Under the pieces are notes generated by a model. That model saw only the letters and a program-made list of their open reading frames with translations. It had not been told where the DNA came from and did no database searches. Of a stretch of 64,000 nucleotides of DNA, positions 44,691-53,865 are shown piece by piece. A program made the position numbers and the translations under genes. Source of the stretch: Clostridiales bacterium oral taxon 876 str. F0540 (GTDB lineage Bacteria; Bacillota; Clostridia; Clostridiales; Clostridiaceae). Each line of letters opens with the position of its first letter. Position 1 is the first letter of the stretch. The stretch is from positions 53,333-117,332 of the forward strand of contig KE993461.1 of the NCBI GenBank assembly GCA_000466585.1. The letters run 5' to 3'.

Positions 44691-45813
44691 TTATAAATCT
44701 AATTTTCCATTACTGCTCTGCTTTAAATATTCTGTAATAAATATATCTATATCTCCATCCATTACTGCCTGAATATTTCCTGCTTCTGCGCCAGTTCTGT
44801 GATCCTTAACCATAGTATAAGGCTGAAAAACATAGGATCTGATTTGACTTCCCCAGCCAATATCCCTAAGCTCGCCGCTTAAGTCTTCAATCTTTTCCTT
44901 ATGTGCTCTTTCCTTTAATTCAATTAGCTTTGCTTTTAGCATCTTTAAAGCCGCCTCACGATTGCTGTGTTGACTTCTTTCATTTTGGCATTGAACTATA
45001 ATTCCTGTAGGAATATGAGTTATTCTAATTGCTGATTCTGTCTTATTTACATATTGACCTCCAGCACCTCCTGCACGATAAGTATCCACTTTTAGATCCT
45101 CAGAGCGAATATCTATATCCTGATCTTCCGTAAGTTCTGGAAGCACTTCAACGGAAGCAAAAGATGTTTGTCTTTTTCCATTAGCGTTAAATGGAGAAAT
45201 TCTAACCAACCTATGAATTCCTTTTTCAGCTTTTAAGTAGCCATAAGCAAATTCACCAATTATTCTTACTGTTACTCCTTTAATACCTGCCTCATCTCCA
45301 GGCTCATAATCTAAAGTTTCTACCTTGTAACCTTTATCAGAACACCATCTTGAATACATTCTAAGAAGCATTTCTGTCCAGTCCTGAGCATCAGTACCTC
45401 CGACTCCTGCATGAAGTGTAAATATAGCATTGTCCTTATCATATTCTCCTGAAAGCAGAGTTTCGATTCTAAACTTTTCTATTTCTTTGTTAGTATCTTG
45501 TATTTCAGTAATTATTTCAAGCTTTGTACTATCTTCATCTTCTAAAGCAGCTAATTCTATTAAAACCTCGATATCCTCGATTTTTCCTTCCAAGCTCTTA
45601 AATCTTTCATACTTGTCTTTTAAGCTTTTTGCTTCCTGAGTAATACTCTGAGCAAGCTTCAAATCATTCCAAAAGCCGGTTTCCTGCATTTTGCCTTCTA
45701 ATTCATCTATTCTCTTTTTAAGAGCTGAAATGTCAAAGAGACCCCCTAATTTCATCTAGAACTGATTTCAAACTATCAACTGAGTTTATAGCTTCTTCAT
45801 ATTGCGCAAACAT
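44691..45813 (-). CDS. prfB: Peptide chain release factor 2 with programmed +1 frameshift
   Basis: RF2 reads UAA and UGA stops. The gene starts at an ATG after AAAGGAG and runs 26 codons (MFAQYEEAINSVDSLKSVLD...) to an in-frame TGA at 45735-45733. Just before it lies AGGGGG TCT CTT TGA C, the classic RF2 shift site: ribosomes slip +1 at CTT when RF2 is scarce and continue into GAC ATT TCA. The total product is 373 residues. The main frame carries the SPF anticodon-like tripeptide and the GGQ loop (GGAGGQYVNK). The intact downstream frame shows this is not a broken gene. Confidence 0.97.
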
Positions 45814-45848
45814 ATAATATTCTCCTTTATACACCAATTATTATGAAA

Positions 45849-45933
45849 AAATGAAGAATTGCGAATGTATGAAGGAAATCCTATTGGATTTCCTAAAATT
45901 AATTCTACATTCTACATTCTTCATTCTACATTT
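45849..45933. repeat. Small palindromic element with secA terminator hairpin
   Basis: Between secA and prfB: AATGAAGAAT on the left is answered by ATTCTTCATT on the right. In the middle is a perfect hairpin (AGGAAATCC TATT GGATTTCCT, 45873-45894), and next to the right arm are tandem TTCTACA/TTCTTCA units. It acts as the only visible terminator after secA and resembles short interspersed repeats. Confidence 0.6.
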
Positions 45934-48438
45934 CTATGCCATTCTTCCGCAGCAGTTTTTGTATTTCTTTCCTGAGCCGCATGGGCAAGGATCATTTCTC
46001 CCAACCTTGCTTTCTTTTTTTACTGGCTGCTTAGGTAATGAATCATCCTGATTTGTTGATGTTTCAACTGCAACTTTTTCTCTTTCAGGTGCTTTTTCAA
46101 CTTGAACGTGGAATAAATATTTAACAGTGTCTATTTTTATGTTATAAATCATTTCATCAAACATTTCACTGCCTTCAAATTGATAAGCCTGAACCGGATC
46201 CTGCTGTTTGTATGCTCTAAGTCCTATACCTTGCTTTAAGTGATCCATATTATCAATATGATCCATCCACTTAGTATCTACTACTCTAAGAAGTATGACT
46301 CTCTCAATTTCTCTCATCTGCTCAGATCCAAAGTCTTCTTCCTTAGCATTGTATATTGACATAGCTATTTCTAAAAGATTCTCTTTGATCTCCTGGTTTG
46401 ATAGCTTAGCAAGCTCTTCGAGATTAATAATTCCCTTAGGAAGATATATTTCTTCAAGATAAGAAATTAGTTTTGCAAGATCATTTTCAAATTCTTCATC
46501 AACACCTGATATATGAGAATCTACAACACTGAAAACCACATTTTCAATCATTTCTTTTATTTGCTGTTGTATATTTTCTCCCTCAAGAACCTGGGAACGC
46601 TGCTTGTAGATAATTTCTCTTTGCGTATTCATTACATCATCGTAGCCCAATAATGTTTTTCTTATATCAAAGTTATTGCCTTCTACCTTCTTTTGAGCGT
46701 TTTCAATGGCGCTTGTAACCATTTTGCTTTCAATAGCTTCATCATCTCCAAGACCTAATTTTTCAACCATGCCTTGAAGTCTTTCAGAGCCAAATATTCT
46801 CATTAAATCATCTTCAAGAGATACATAGAATCTTGATTCTCCTGGATCTCCCTGACGCCCGGAACGTCCTCTAAGCTGATTATCTATACGTCTTGATTCA
46901 TGTCTTTCTGTTCCAATAATCTTAAGGCCACCAACGTCTGCTACACCTTCACCAAGTTTAATGTCAGTACCACGACCAGCCATATTTGTAGCTATTGTTA
47001 CCATTCCTTTTTCGCCTGCATGAGATATTATTTCAGCTTCAAGGTCATGATACTTAGCGTTCAGCACTTGATGCGGTATACCCTTTTTCTTTAAAAGGGC
47101 AGAAACAACTTCCGATTTTTCTATACTTACGGTACCCACAAGAACCGGCTGACCCTTTGCATAGGTTTCTGCAATTTCTTCTACAACTGCAAGGAACTTA
47201 CCCTTCTCAGTTTTATAAACTAAGTCAGGCTGATCTATTCTTATCATTGGTTTATTGGTTGGAATTACAACAACATCAAGCCCATATATTTCTCTAAATT
47301 CAGTTTCTTCTGTAAGAGCAGTACCTGTCATACCGGATAGCTTTGTATACATTCTAAAATAATTTTGGAAGGTTATTGTTGCTAAAGTTTTTGATTCCTT
47401 TTGAACCTTAACTCCTTCTTTTGCCTCAATTGCCTGGTGAAGACCATCACTGTATCTTCTTCCTTCCATAAGTCTTCCTGTAAACTCATCTACAATAACA
47501 ATTTCTCCATCTTTTACGATGTAATCTTTATCGTTTTTCATGTTATAGTTCGCCTTAAGGGCCTGAACTACGTGATGCTGGATTTCCATATTAGCCGCAT
47601 CAGTATAGTTCTCAAGTCCAAAGAATTTTTCTGCTTTATGAACACCATCATCTGTAAGCATAACTGCTCCAGCTTTTTCATCTACAGTATAGTCCTTCTC
47701 CTTAAGGAGCGTTTTTACAAACATATCCGCAATTCTATATAATTCTGTTGATTTGTCGCCCTCTCCAGAAATAATAAGAGGAGTTCTAGCCTCATCTATA
47801 AGGATAGAGTCTACTTCGTCTACAATTGCAAAGTTTAGTTCTCTTTGAACCTTTTCTTCCTTGTATATAACCATATTGTCTCTTAAATAGTCAAAACCAA
47901 ACTCATTATTTGTTCCGTAAGTTATATCTGAATTATAAGCTTCTCTTCTTTGATCATTATTTAAGTTATGGAGAATAACGCCAACACTTAATCCTAAAAA
48001 TTCATAAACCTGCCCCATCCAGTCTCTATCTCTGTTTGCAAGATAGTCATTAACTGTAACAACATGTACTCCCTTCCCAGCAATAGCATTTAAATATGCT
48101 GGAAGTATTGCTGTCTGCGTCTTTCCTTCACCGGTTCTCATTTCCGATATTCTTCCCTGGTGAAGTACTATACCTCCTATAAGCTGTACTCTGTAATGCT
48201 TTGTTCCAAGAACTCTCCACGCTGCTTCTCTACAAACAGCAAAAGCTTCAGGAAGAAGATCATCTAAAGTTTCTCCTTTAGCATATCTATCTTTAAATTC
48301 CTGTGTTTTAGCTTTAAGCTCTTCGTCACTTAAGCTCTGCATTTTTGAATCAAAGGCTTCTATTTTATCTACTATTGGAAGTATCTTTTTCACTTGTCTT
48401 TCACTATAACTTCCAAATATCTTATTTAGTACACCCAT
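45934..48438 (-). CDS. secA: SecA, preprotein translocase ATPase
   Basis: SecA drives protein export through SecYEG. The 834-residue protein has the DEAD motor (MRTGEGKTQTA Walker A near residue 105, DEVDSIL), the substrate-binding domain, the helical scaffold, and the C-terminal zinc-binding SEC-C tail (DPCPCGSGKKYKNCCG). The start follows GTGAGGA by 9 bases. Upstream codons were dropped. It is followed by prfB on the same strand, as in many Firmicutes. Confidence 0.97.
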   Translation of the reverse strand: MGVLNKIFGSYSERQVKKILPIVDKIEAFDSKMQSLSDEELKAKTQEFKDRYAKGETLDDLLPEAFAVCREAAWRVLGTKHYRVQLIGGIVLHQGRISEMRTGEGKTQTAILPAYLNAIAGKGVHVVTVNDYLANRDRDWMGQVYEFLGLSVGVILHNLNNDQRREAYNSDITYGTNNEFGFDYLRDNMVIYKEEKVQRELNFAIVDEVDSILIDEARTPLIISGEGDKSTELYRIADMFVKTLLKEKDYTVDEKAGAVMLTDDGVHKAEKFFGLENYTDAANMEIQHHVVQALKANYNMKNDKDYIVKDGEIVIVDEFTGRLMEGRRYSDGLHQAIEAKEGVKVQKESKTLATITFQNYFRMYTKLSGMTGTALTEETEFREIYGLDVVVIPTNKPMIRIDQPDLVYKTEKGKFLAVVEEIAETYAKGQPVLVGTVSIEKSEVVSALLKKKGIPHQVLNAKYHDLEAEIISHAGEKGMVTIATNMAGRGTDIKLGEGVADVGGLKIIGTERHESRRIDNQLRGRSGRQGDPGESRFYVSLEDDLMRIFGSERLQGMVEKLGLGDDEAIESKMVTSAIENAQKKVEGNNFDIRKTLLGYDDVMNTQREIIYKQRSQVLEGENIQQQIKEMIENVVFSVVDSHISGVDEEFENDLAKLISYLEEIYLPKGIINLEELAKLSNQEIKENLLEIAMSIYNAKEEDFGSEQMREIERVILLRVVDTKWMDHIDNMDHLKQGIGLRAYKQQDPVQAYQFEGSEMFDEMIYNIKIDTVKYLFHVQVEKAPEREKVAVETSTNQDDSLPKQPVKKESKVGRNDPCPCGSGKKYKNCCGRMA

Positions 48439-48588
48439 ATTTTTCATCCTCACTATCTTATTAAATTAAATATTATTTCCAATACACTTATACTTAATAG
48501 ATTATACCATCTAATGTAATGTCATTCAACTTTATTGTATGTAAGTTGTGAGTAATTAACAATAAATTTACTGTTTTTTACAAATACA

Positions 48589-48618
48589 AAGAGCATAAGC
48601 ACTATCGCTTATGCTCTA
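48589..48618 (-). terminator. Terminator after hpf
   Basis: Perfect 11-bp stem AGAGCATAAGC/GCTTATGCTCT with a 6-base loop and a T-rich tail on the minus strand. Confidence 0.9.
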
Positions 48619-48632
48619 AAAAGCTTTATATA

Positions 48633-49166
48633 TTAGAATTCCGGTTCAATTAAACCATAATTTCCATCTTTCCTCTTATAAACTACATTTACATCTCCGC
48701 TTTTATCATTCGAATAAACAAAGAAATCATGGCCCAGTAAATCCATTTGAAGTACCGCTTCCTCGGCAGACATTGGTTTTATAGCAAATCTCTTAGTTCT
48801 AACGATAGAAGGTTCTTTTTCCTCATCGTTGCTTTGGAAAGCTGCAACTTCTTGATATTTAAGTGGAGAGTTGACATGATATTTTCTTTCAAGTCTTGAT
48901 TTATGTTTTACCATCTGTCTTTCAAGCTTATCGCTAACTATATCTATTGCTGCATACATATCAGTATTTGCTTCCTCACTTCTAAGCAAAACACCATTAA
49001 ACCTTATAGTAACTTCTATTATTTGTCTTGCCTTCTGAACACTTACAGTAACGAAAGCTTCCTGGTCATCTTCGAAAAACTTATCCAACCTGGACAACTT
49101 TTTCTCAATCGCATTTCTTAGTCCTTCTGTAACCTCAATATTTTTTCCTAATATATTTACCTTCAT
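48633..49166 (-). CDS. hpf: Ribosome hibernation promoting factor (long form)
   Basis: The 177-residue protein is the long HPF that pairs 70S ribosomes into inactive 100S dimers in stationary phase. The N-terminal S30AE domain (1-100) is followed by a linker and the C-terminal dimerisation domain (about 118-175, KRFAIKPMSAEEAVLQMDLLGHDFFVYSN). The gene is also called raiA or yvyD. The chosen ATG follows GAGGGG. About 280 bases without a gene separate it from the raiA RNA terminator. Nothing else is seen there except AT-rich sequence. Confidence 0.96.
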   Translation of the reverse strand: MKVNILGKNIEVTEGLRNAIEKKLSRLDKFFEDDQEAFVTVSVQKARQIIEVTIRFNGVLLRSEEANTDMYAAIDIVSDKLERQMVKHKSRLERKYHVNSPLKYQEVAAFQSNDEEKEPSIVRTKRFAIKPMSAEEAVLQMDLLGHDFFVYSNDKSGDVNVVYKRKDGNYGLIEPEF

Positions 49167-49456
49167 AAACACAGCCCCTCTCTACCTATATTAGGTATTA
49201 ATATACTGGTTTTATAGTTTACTCGCATAAAGTTTAACTTATGCTGTTTAAGTGAAATTTGTTACTAATATTTTATAACTGTTTTTTAAAAATAACAAGC
49301 ATTTTTTAGTCAATTTACAAAATATTAAATAAATTGCTATATTATTTTTCTATGTTTTTTCTCTTTATAATTATATGTACTTTTAAAATTTATATCCTAA
49401 AGTATTTTAGTTAAATTTTTCAAAACAATAGAATTACTTCTTAAATAAAAAAATAA

Positions 49457-49486
49457 AATACAGCAGTCTAAAAGACCGCTGTATTA
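49457..49486 (-). terminator. Terminator of raiA RNA
   Basis: AATACAGC/GCTGTATT stem extended by GTCT/AGAC around an AAA loop, then TTTTATTTTTTTATTT on the minus strand. Confidence 0.85.
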
Positions 49487-49709
49487 CACTACTTTTTGAT
49501 ATTAAGTCAGCTGACCTGGTCTTTGACCCCACACTCGCCTGCTGGAGCTTTCGCTACCCGGAATCAACCTCTCACTAATAACCCTCTCGTTTAAAAACGG
49601 CAGGACTTACCTCTAAGCCGCACCATGCTCATTAAAACTTTGTTTAACTTACGTGGGTCGTTTCGCCTGCGACTGGCATCGACTTTCAACCACAAACCTA
49701 ACTTAATAC
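49487..49709 (-). ncRNA. raiA noncoding RNA
   Basis: A GC-richer, about 200-base block in an AT-rich gap, lying upstream of hpf (raiA) on the same strand and bounded by its own promoter and terminator. It has many complementary short segments and no reading frame. Position, strand, size and complexity fit the raiA RNA found before raiA/hpf in Firmicutes and Actinobacteria, where it affects sporulation and stress tolerance in Clostridium. The identification rests on context and features, not on an alignment to the family model. Confidence 0.8.
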
Positions 49710-49715
49710 ATTATA

Positions 49716-49743
49716 ATTATAACCTACTTTTTGCTATAGTCAA
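49716..49743 (-). promoter_or_regulatory. Sigma-A promoter of raiA RNA, inside the end of comFC
   Basis: TTGACT and TATAAT separated by 16 bases on the minus strand. The -35 box lies in the last codons of comFC and the -10 overlaps its stop. Expected start is near 49709. Confidence 0.75.
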
Positions 49744-50388
49744 GATAGTAACTTTTTCCGCACCTTTGTTCATCAGTTCATTAGCACAGTAATATGAGGT
49801 TGCTCCAGTTGTAATTACATCATCTATAAGTAATATTCTTTTATTTGTAAGTATGCTCTTATTTTTAACTTTAAAGCACGAGCTTAGATTTTCCCATCTA
49901 TTTTCGTCATTTAAGCCTATCTGATCTTTAGTCTCACTTGATTTTATAAGAATTTCTTCTGTCTTAACCTCAAAGTGTTCAGAAATTAAAGATGCTAAAA
50001 ATTTGCTTTGATTAAAGCCTCTTTTTCTTAAGGCTTTAGCTGTCATAGGAATATAACTTATTAGATTGTATTCTATCCTATTAGTATTTATCAAATCTAT
50101 AAGAAGACTTGCTAAAAACTCACCTGCTAGAAAGTCACTTTTATATTTTAATCTTTTTATCAAATCTGCTATAATTGTACTATAATATGCAGCACTAAGG
50201 CATTGAAGTTTTGAGTCGTCTTTCTTTATAGTAAAACTTTTATTATAAAACTCTATTTTACTAAAGCATTTGCTGCAAACAAGCTTTTCATTCACATTAT
50301 CAGAATTACATACTATGCAATTTTCATTTGTGCTATAAATAACACTCAATAAGCTTTGTTTTATAAATCTAATAAACTCATTTCCCAT
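49717..50388 (-). CDS. comFC: ComFC-like phosphoribosyltransferase-fold competence protein
   Basis: The 223-residue protein has an N-terminal Cys pair region (CIVC ... CSKC) and the phosphoribosyltransferase-like LIDDVITTGATSYYC motif near residue 182. ComFC/GntX-family proteins are needed for DNA uptake during transformation, with an unclear enzymatic role. It overlaps the end of the ComFA-like gene by 28 bases, so the two are translationally coupled. A raiA RNA promoter is embedded in its 3' end. Confidence 0.88.
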   Translation of the reverse strand: MGNEFIRFIKQSLLSVIYSTNENCIVCNSDNVNEKLVCSKCFSKIEFYNKSFTIKKDDSKLQCLSAAYYSTIIADLIKRLKYKSDFLAGEFLASLLIDLINTNRIEYNLISYIPMTAKALRKRGFNQSKFLASLISEHFEVKTEEILIKSSETKDQIGLNDENRWENLSSCFKVKNKSILTNKRILLIDDVITTGATSYYCANELMNKGAEKVTILTIAKSRL

Positions 50389-51386
50389 GCTTCTTTATTG
50401 AAGTGCCTAATTATGCTTTTAGCTTTATCCATATTATCATTTTCCGAATTAGCTAAAAATATAACCTCCGAATTTCTTAACTTATCACTTCTTCCAACCT
50501 TTCCACAAAAGTAAACAAGTTTTTTATAATTAAAGAACAAGTCATCTGAGGAATACACTACTATATCTGTATCATTTAGGCTTACAAACCTATCCTTATA
50601 GTCATTAGTAACTAAAATAGCTCTTTTAATTATCGCAAAGTTATAAAGTACTTTTTCATCGCTTTCATCACCAATATAATACATTATATTTTTACTTAAA
50701 CTACTTCTAAAATTACTCAAATATGAGAAAACACTATGCACTTTTTCTCTGTTTGTTACGTATATTACAACTTTTCTATCGTTCTCAATAGAAAAATTAA
50801 GGTAATCATAAATTAAGTACGGGATTTCTTTATCCAAATCTATTCTGGTAATAACATAGCGAGGTTCTGCCAGAGGTTTTTTATTTCCTCTAGTAGGTAT
50901 AATTATATCCCTTTGATGTTTAAATATACCTTCTATGGAAGAACAAATAATCTTTCCTTCTTTTTTTACACACTTAATAGCTAAATCCATAATTTCATAA
51001 TTGTTATATTCTGAAAAGCTGCCGCAATCATCATAAATAACTAAATCATACTTTTCACTAATTCTTATTGCATTTTTGTAATTACATATGTTTAATAAAG
51101 CATTAACTGGTGTAAGAGAGTTCCTAATGTAGCTGTATTCTCTGCAATTACTATATCTTTTGATTAAGTTCAATATTTGAATATTATTTTCTCTTTCCTC
51201 AGTAATATATAGAATCTTTTTCCCATTTTCTATACAAGTTAATATTGTTTTAAGAAATATATCTGGTGAAGCATACGGAGGACTTATGACATTAAGTACC
51301 TTTTCTTTTCCATGACTCCAATTTAATATACTCTCACTAATTTTATCTTTATAATTTACAAAGCTGGAAGTTTTATAAATTATCAT
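50361..51386 (-). CDS. ComFA-like helicase, degenerate (no P-loop)
   Basis: Position, just upstream of and overlapping comFC, and the C-terminal CGKVGRSDKLRNSEVIFLA (like the QIAGRVGRS motif VI of ComFA) identify it as a ComFA relative. The first 60 residues have ISPPYASPDIFLK where ComFA has its Walker A, and no GKT is present. The DEAD/DECH box is IYDD at 117-120. The 341 residues are also shorter than the about 460 of ComFA, and the N-terminal zinc-finger segment is missing. It cannot hydrolyse ATP in the normal way. It may be a relic or a structural helper. Confidence 0.7.
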   Translation of the reverse strand: MIIYKTSSFVNYKDKISESILNWSHGKEKVLNVISPPYASPDIFLKTILTCIENGKKILYITEERENNIQILNLIKRYSNCREYSYIRNSLTPVNALLNICNYKNAIRISEKYDLVIYDDCGSFSEYNNYEIMDLAIKCVKKEGKIICSSIEGIFKHQRDIIIPTRGNKKPLAEPRYVITRIDLDKEIPYLIYDYLNFSIENDRKVVIYVTNREKVHSVFSYLSNFRSSLSKNIMYYIGDESDEKVLYNFAIIKRAILVTNDYKDRFVSLNDTDIVVYSSDDLFFNYKKLVYFCGKVGRSDKLRNSEVIFLANSENDNMDKAKSIIRHFNKEAWEMSLLDL

Positions 51387-51410
51387 GTCTATACCCCTTC
51401 GAAAACATAA

Positions 51411-53663
51411 TTAATTTTCTTTTAAATCTTTACCATTGCTATCAATTATCACATTACTATCTATAATATCTGATATTCTCCATTTTAGTGCAGAATATCT
51501 ATCAAAGCTTCTATTATTGCTTATCATAAATTGTACAGCCTTTATAGAACCTACTAAGACTACCATTTGTTTTGCCCTTGTTATTCCCGTATAAAGTAAA
51601 TTTTTATTCATTAAAAGAGGAGCCCCCATAAACGCAGGTATAATAACAACCGGGAATTCGCTACCTTGGCTTTTATGAATAGTTATGGCGTACGCTAAAT
51701 CCAATTCATCAAAAAATGTATTTTCATATATTACTCTTCTTTCTTCATCAAACAATACTGTCATTGTGTCATTATCTTCATCTATATTTTCAATATAACC
51801 TACATCTCCGTTAAAAACTCCAAGTCCCTCTTCTCCATCATCGTTAACTCTGTTCCATTTAATACTGTAATTGTTTTTGACCTGCATAACTTTATCTCCA
51901 GTTCTAAATATCATATCTCTAAACGGTCTTTCAGCCTTTTGAGGGTGCTTAGGATTTAATATATTTTGGAGCTCTTTATTTAGATTTAATACCCCAAGGA
52001 CTCCTTTCCTCATAGGAGATAAGATTTGAATCTGCTTATCCTTGTTCCATTTTTTATTAAACTTTGGCAATCTTGTATTAATTAGATCAATAATAGTACT
52101 TAAGGTTTCATTTTGATTTTCATTTCTTATAAAATAAAAATCTTTATTTTTTTCATTTAAAAGAGGCATTTCTCCATTATTTATTTTATGTGCATTTACG
52201 ATAATCATGCTCTCTTGAGCCTGTCTAAATATATGTTTAAGTCTTACAACCTTTACACATTTACTTTCAATTATGTCTCTCAGAACATTTCCAGGCCCTA
52301 CAGATGGAAGCTGATCCACATCGCCAACAATAATTACTCTTGTACCTATTCCCACAGCCTTTAAAAGGCTATTCATAAGCATTATATCAATCATGGAAGC
52401 TTCGTCTACAATAACAACATCACACTCTAAAGGTGATCCTTCATCCTTAATAAATTCTAATGACTCTTCATCCTCAACCCCTAGCTCCAATAGCCTATGA
52501 ATAGTCTTAGCTTCCCTTCCGGTAGCTTCACTCATCCTTTTAGCAGCCCTTCCTGTCGGAGCTGCCATAAATACTTTCATTCCAGCTTTTTCAAAAATAT
52601 CTGTAATGCAATTAATTATAGTAGTTTTTCCTGTACCTGGGCCTCCGGTTATAACTTCGATTCCACTTTGTACAGCGCCAATAATTGCTTCTATTTGAGA
52701 ATCAGCAAACTTTATATTATTCCTATTTTCAAACTGTTGAATTTCAAATTGGACATCTGTATTAATAAGCTCATAATCAGTAAAAGATAAGTTTATAATT
52801 TTTTTAGTTACGCTAAGTTCACAATAATAAAAAGGAAGTGAAAACACACATTTTTCATTATTAATCACTTCTACTTTTATTTTACCTTCTAATGTATTAT
52901 CATAAAGTACTTTTTCTATTTCATCTTCTGCTACCCCAAGAATATTCCTACCTTCTTTAAGCAATTGCTCAAGAGGTATATAGGTGTTACCCATTGCACA
53001 AAAATCGTTTATGATATAATTTATTCCGCTTCCTATCCTAAAGGGAGAGCTTGATTCAACTCCTAAACTTCTTGCAATTTTATCAGCAGTCTTAAAGCCA
53101 ATTCCCGAAATTTCCTCTGTTAATATATACGGATTTTGTTTAACAATATCAATAGACGCTGCACCAAATCTTTTATATATTTTTACGCATTGATTTGTTG
53201 TTACTCCATAGCTTTGAAGAAATAGCATAATATTTTTAACTTCTCTTTGTTTTAAATAGGACTCCCTAATTACTTGAATCTTTTTATCGCCTATCCCTTC
53301 TATTTCTTCCAGCCTATCTATATCATTATCTAAAATTTCTAAGGCCTTATCTCCAAACTTGCCAACAATTTTCTTTGCGGTTATTGGTCCAATCCCAGTA
53401 ATAATTCCGGAAGAAAGATATTTCTCAATCCCTGCAGAAGTAGTAGGTAAAATTTCTTCATAACTTTCTACATTAAATTGTTTCCCAAATTGTGGATGTA
53501 TATCCCAATTACCTTGGAACTTAAAACTTTGGCCTTCTGAAATATTAGGTATATACCCTTTAATTGCAATTTTTATCTTATTATCAACTATATGCGCAAT
53601 TACAAACCCATTTTCATCATTCTGAAATACTATATCATCAATTACTCCATGTATTTCTGGCAT
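51411..53663 (-). CDS. recD2: RecD2-type SF1 DNA helicase
   Basis: The 750-residue helicase has an N-terminal OB-like region, HhH repeats (about 85-200), Walker A GGPGTGKT at 340-347, DEASM (motif II) near 421, and a C-terminal SF1 motif AYAITIHKSQGSEF. It is RecD2, the RecBCD-independent 5'-3' helicase of Gram-positive bacteria, with a role in genome stability. It lies 25 bases upstream of the ComFA-like gene and is in the same transcript. Confidence 0.94.
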   Translation of the reverse strand: MPEIHGVIDDIVFQNDENGFVIAHIVDNKIKIAIKGYIPNISEGQSFKFQGNWDIHPQFGKQFNVESYEEILPTTSAGIEKYLSSGIITGIGPITAKKIVGKFGDKALEILDNDIDRLEEIEGIGDKKIQVIRESYLKQREVKNIMLFLQSYGVTTNQCVKIYKRFGAASIDIVKQNPYILTEEISGIGFKTADKIARSLGVESSSPFRIGSGINYIINDFCAMGNTYIPLEQLLKEGRNILGVAEDEIEKVLYDNTLEGKIKVEVINNEKCVFSLPFYYCELSVTKKIINLSFTDYELINTDVQFEIQQFENRNNIKFADSQIEAIIGAVQSGIEVITGGPGTGKTTIINCITDIFEKAGMKVFMAAPTGRAAKRMSEATGREAKTIHRLLELGVEDEESLEFIKDEGSPLECDVVIVDEASMIDIMLMNSLLKAVGIGTRVIIVGDVDQLPSVGPGNVLRDIIESKCVKVVRLKHIFRQAQESMIIVNAHKINNGEMPLLNEKNKDFYFIRNENQNETLSTIIDLINTRLPKFNKKWNKDKQIQILSPMRKGVLGVLNLNKELQNILNPKHPQKAERPFRDMIFRTGDKVMQVKNNYSIKWNRVNDDGEEGLGVFNGDVGYIENIDEDNDTMTVLFDEERRVIYENTFFDELDLAYAITIHKSQGSEFPVVIIPAFMGAPLLMNKNLLYTGITRAKQMVVLVGSIKAVQFMISNNRSFDRYSALKWRISDIIDSNVIIDSNGKDLKEN

Positions 53664-53865
53664 ATAATCTCTCCTATACTCTATTAAATTGATTATTTTT
53701 AATAATAATCATAAATATAGAATACCCTATTATAATGGAATTCTCAACCTTATATAACTAATACAATTATTTCCAACCATAACCTTTTCTAACCTTAGTT
53801 TTAGTTGACTATAATCTTAATAAAAATTACAATATACTTAAATCAAATATTAAGGAGGCATAGAA

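Noticed and set aside
44691..45755. prfB taken as starting at the internal ATG with a normal frame
   Set aside because: The upstream 26 codons, the SD-like AGGGGG and CTTTGAC show the programmed frameshift; the internal ATG is not preceded by a ribosome site.
47401..47742. 113-codon frame opposite secA
   Set aside because: Shadow frame, low-complexity, no ribosome site.
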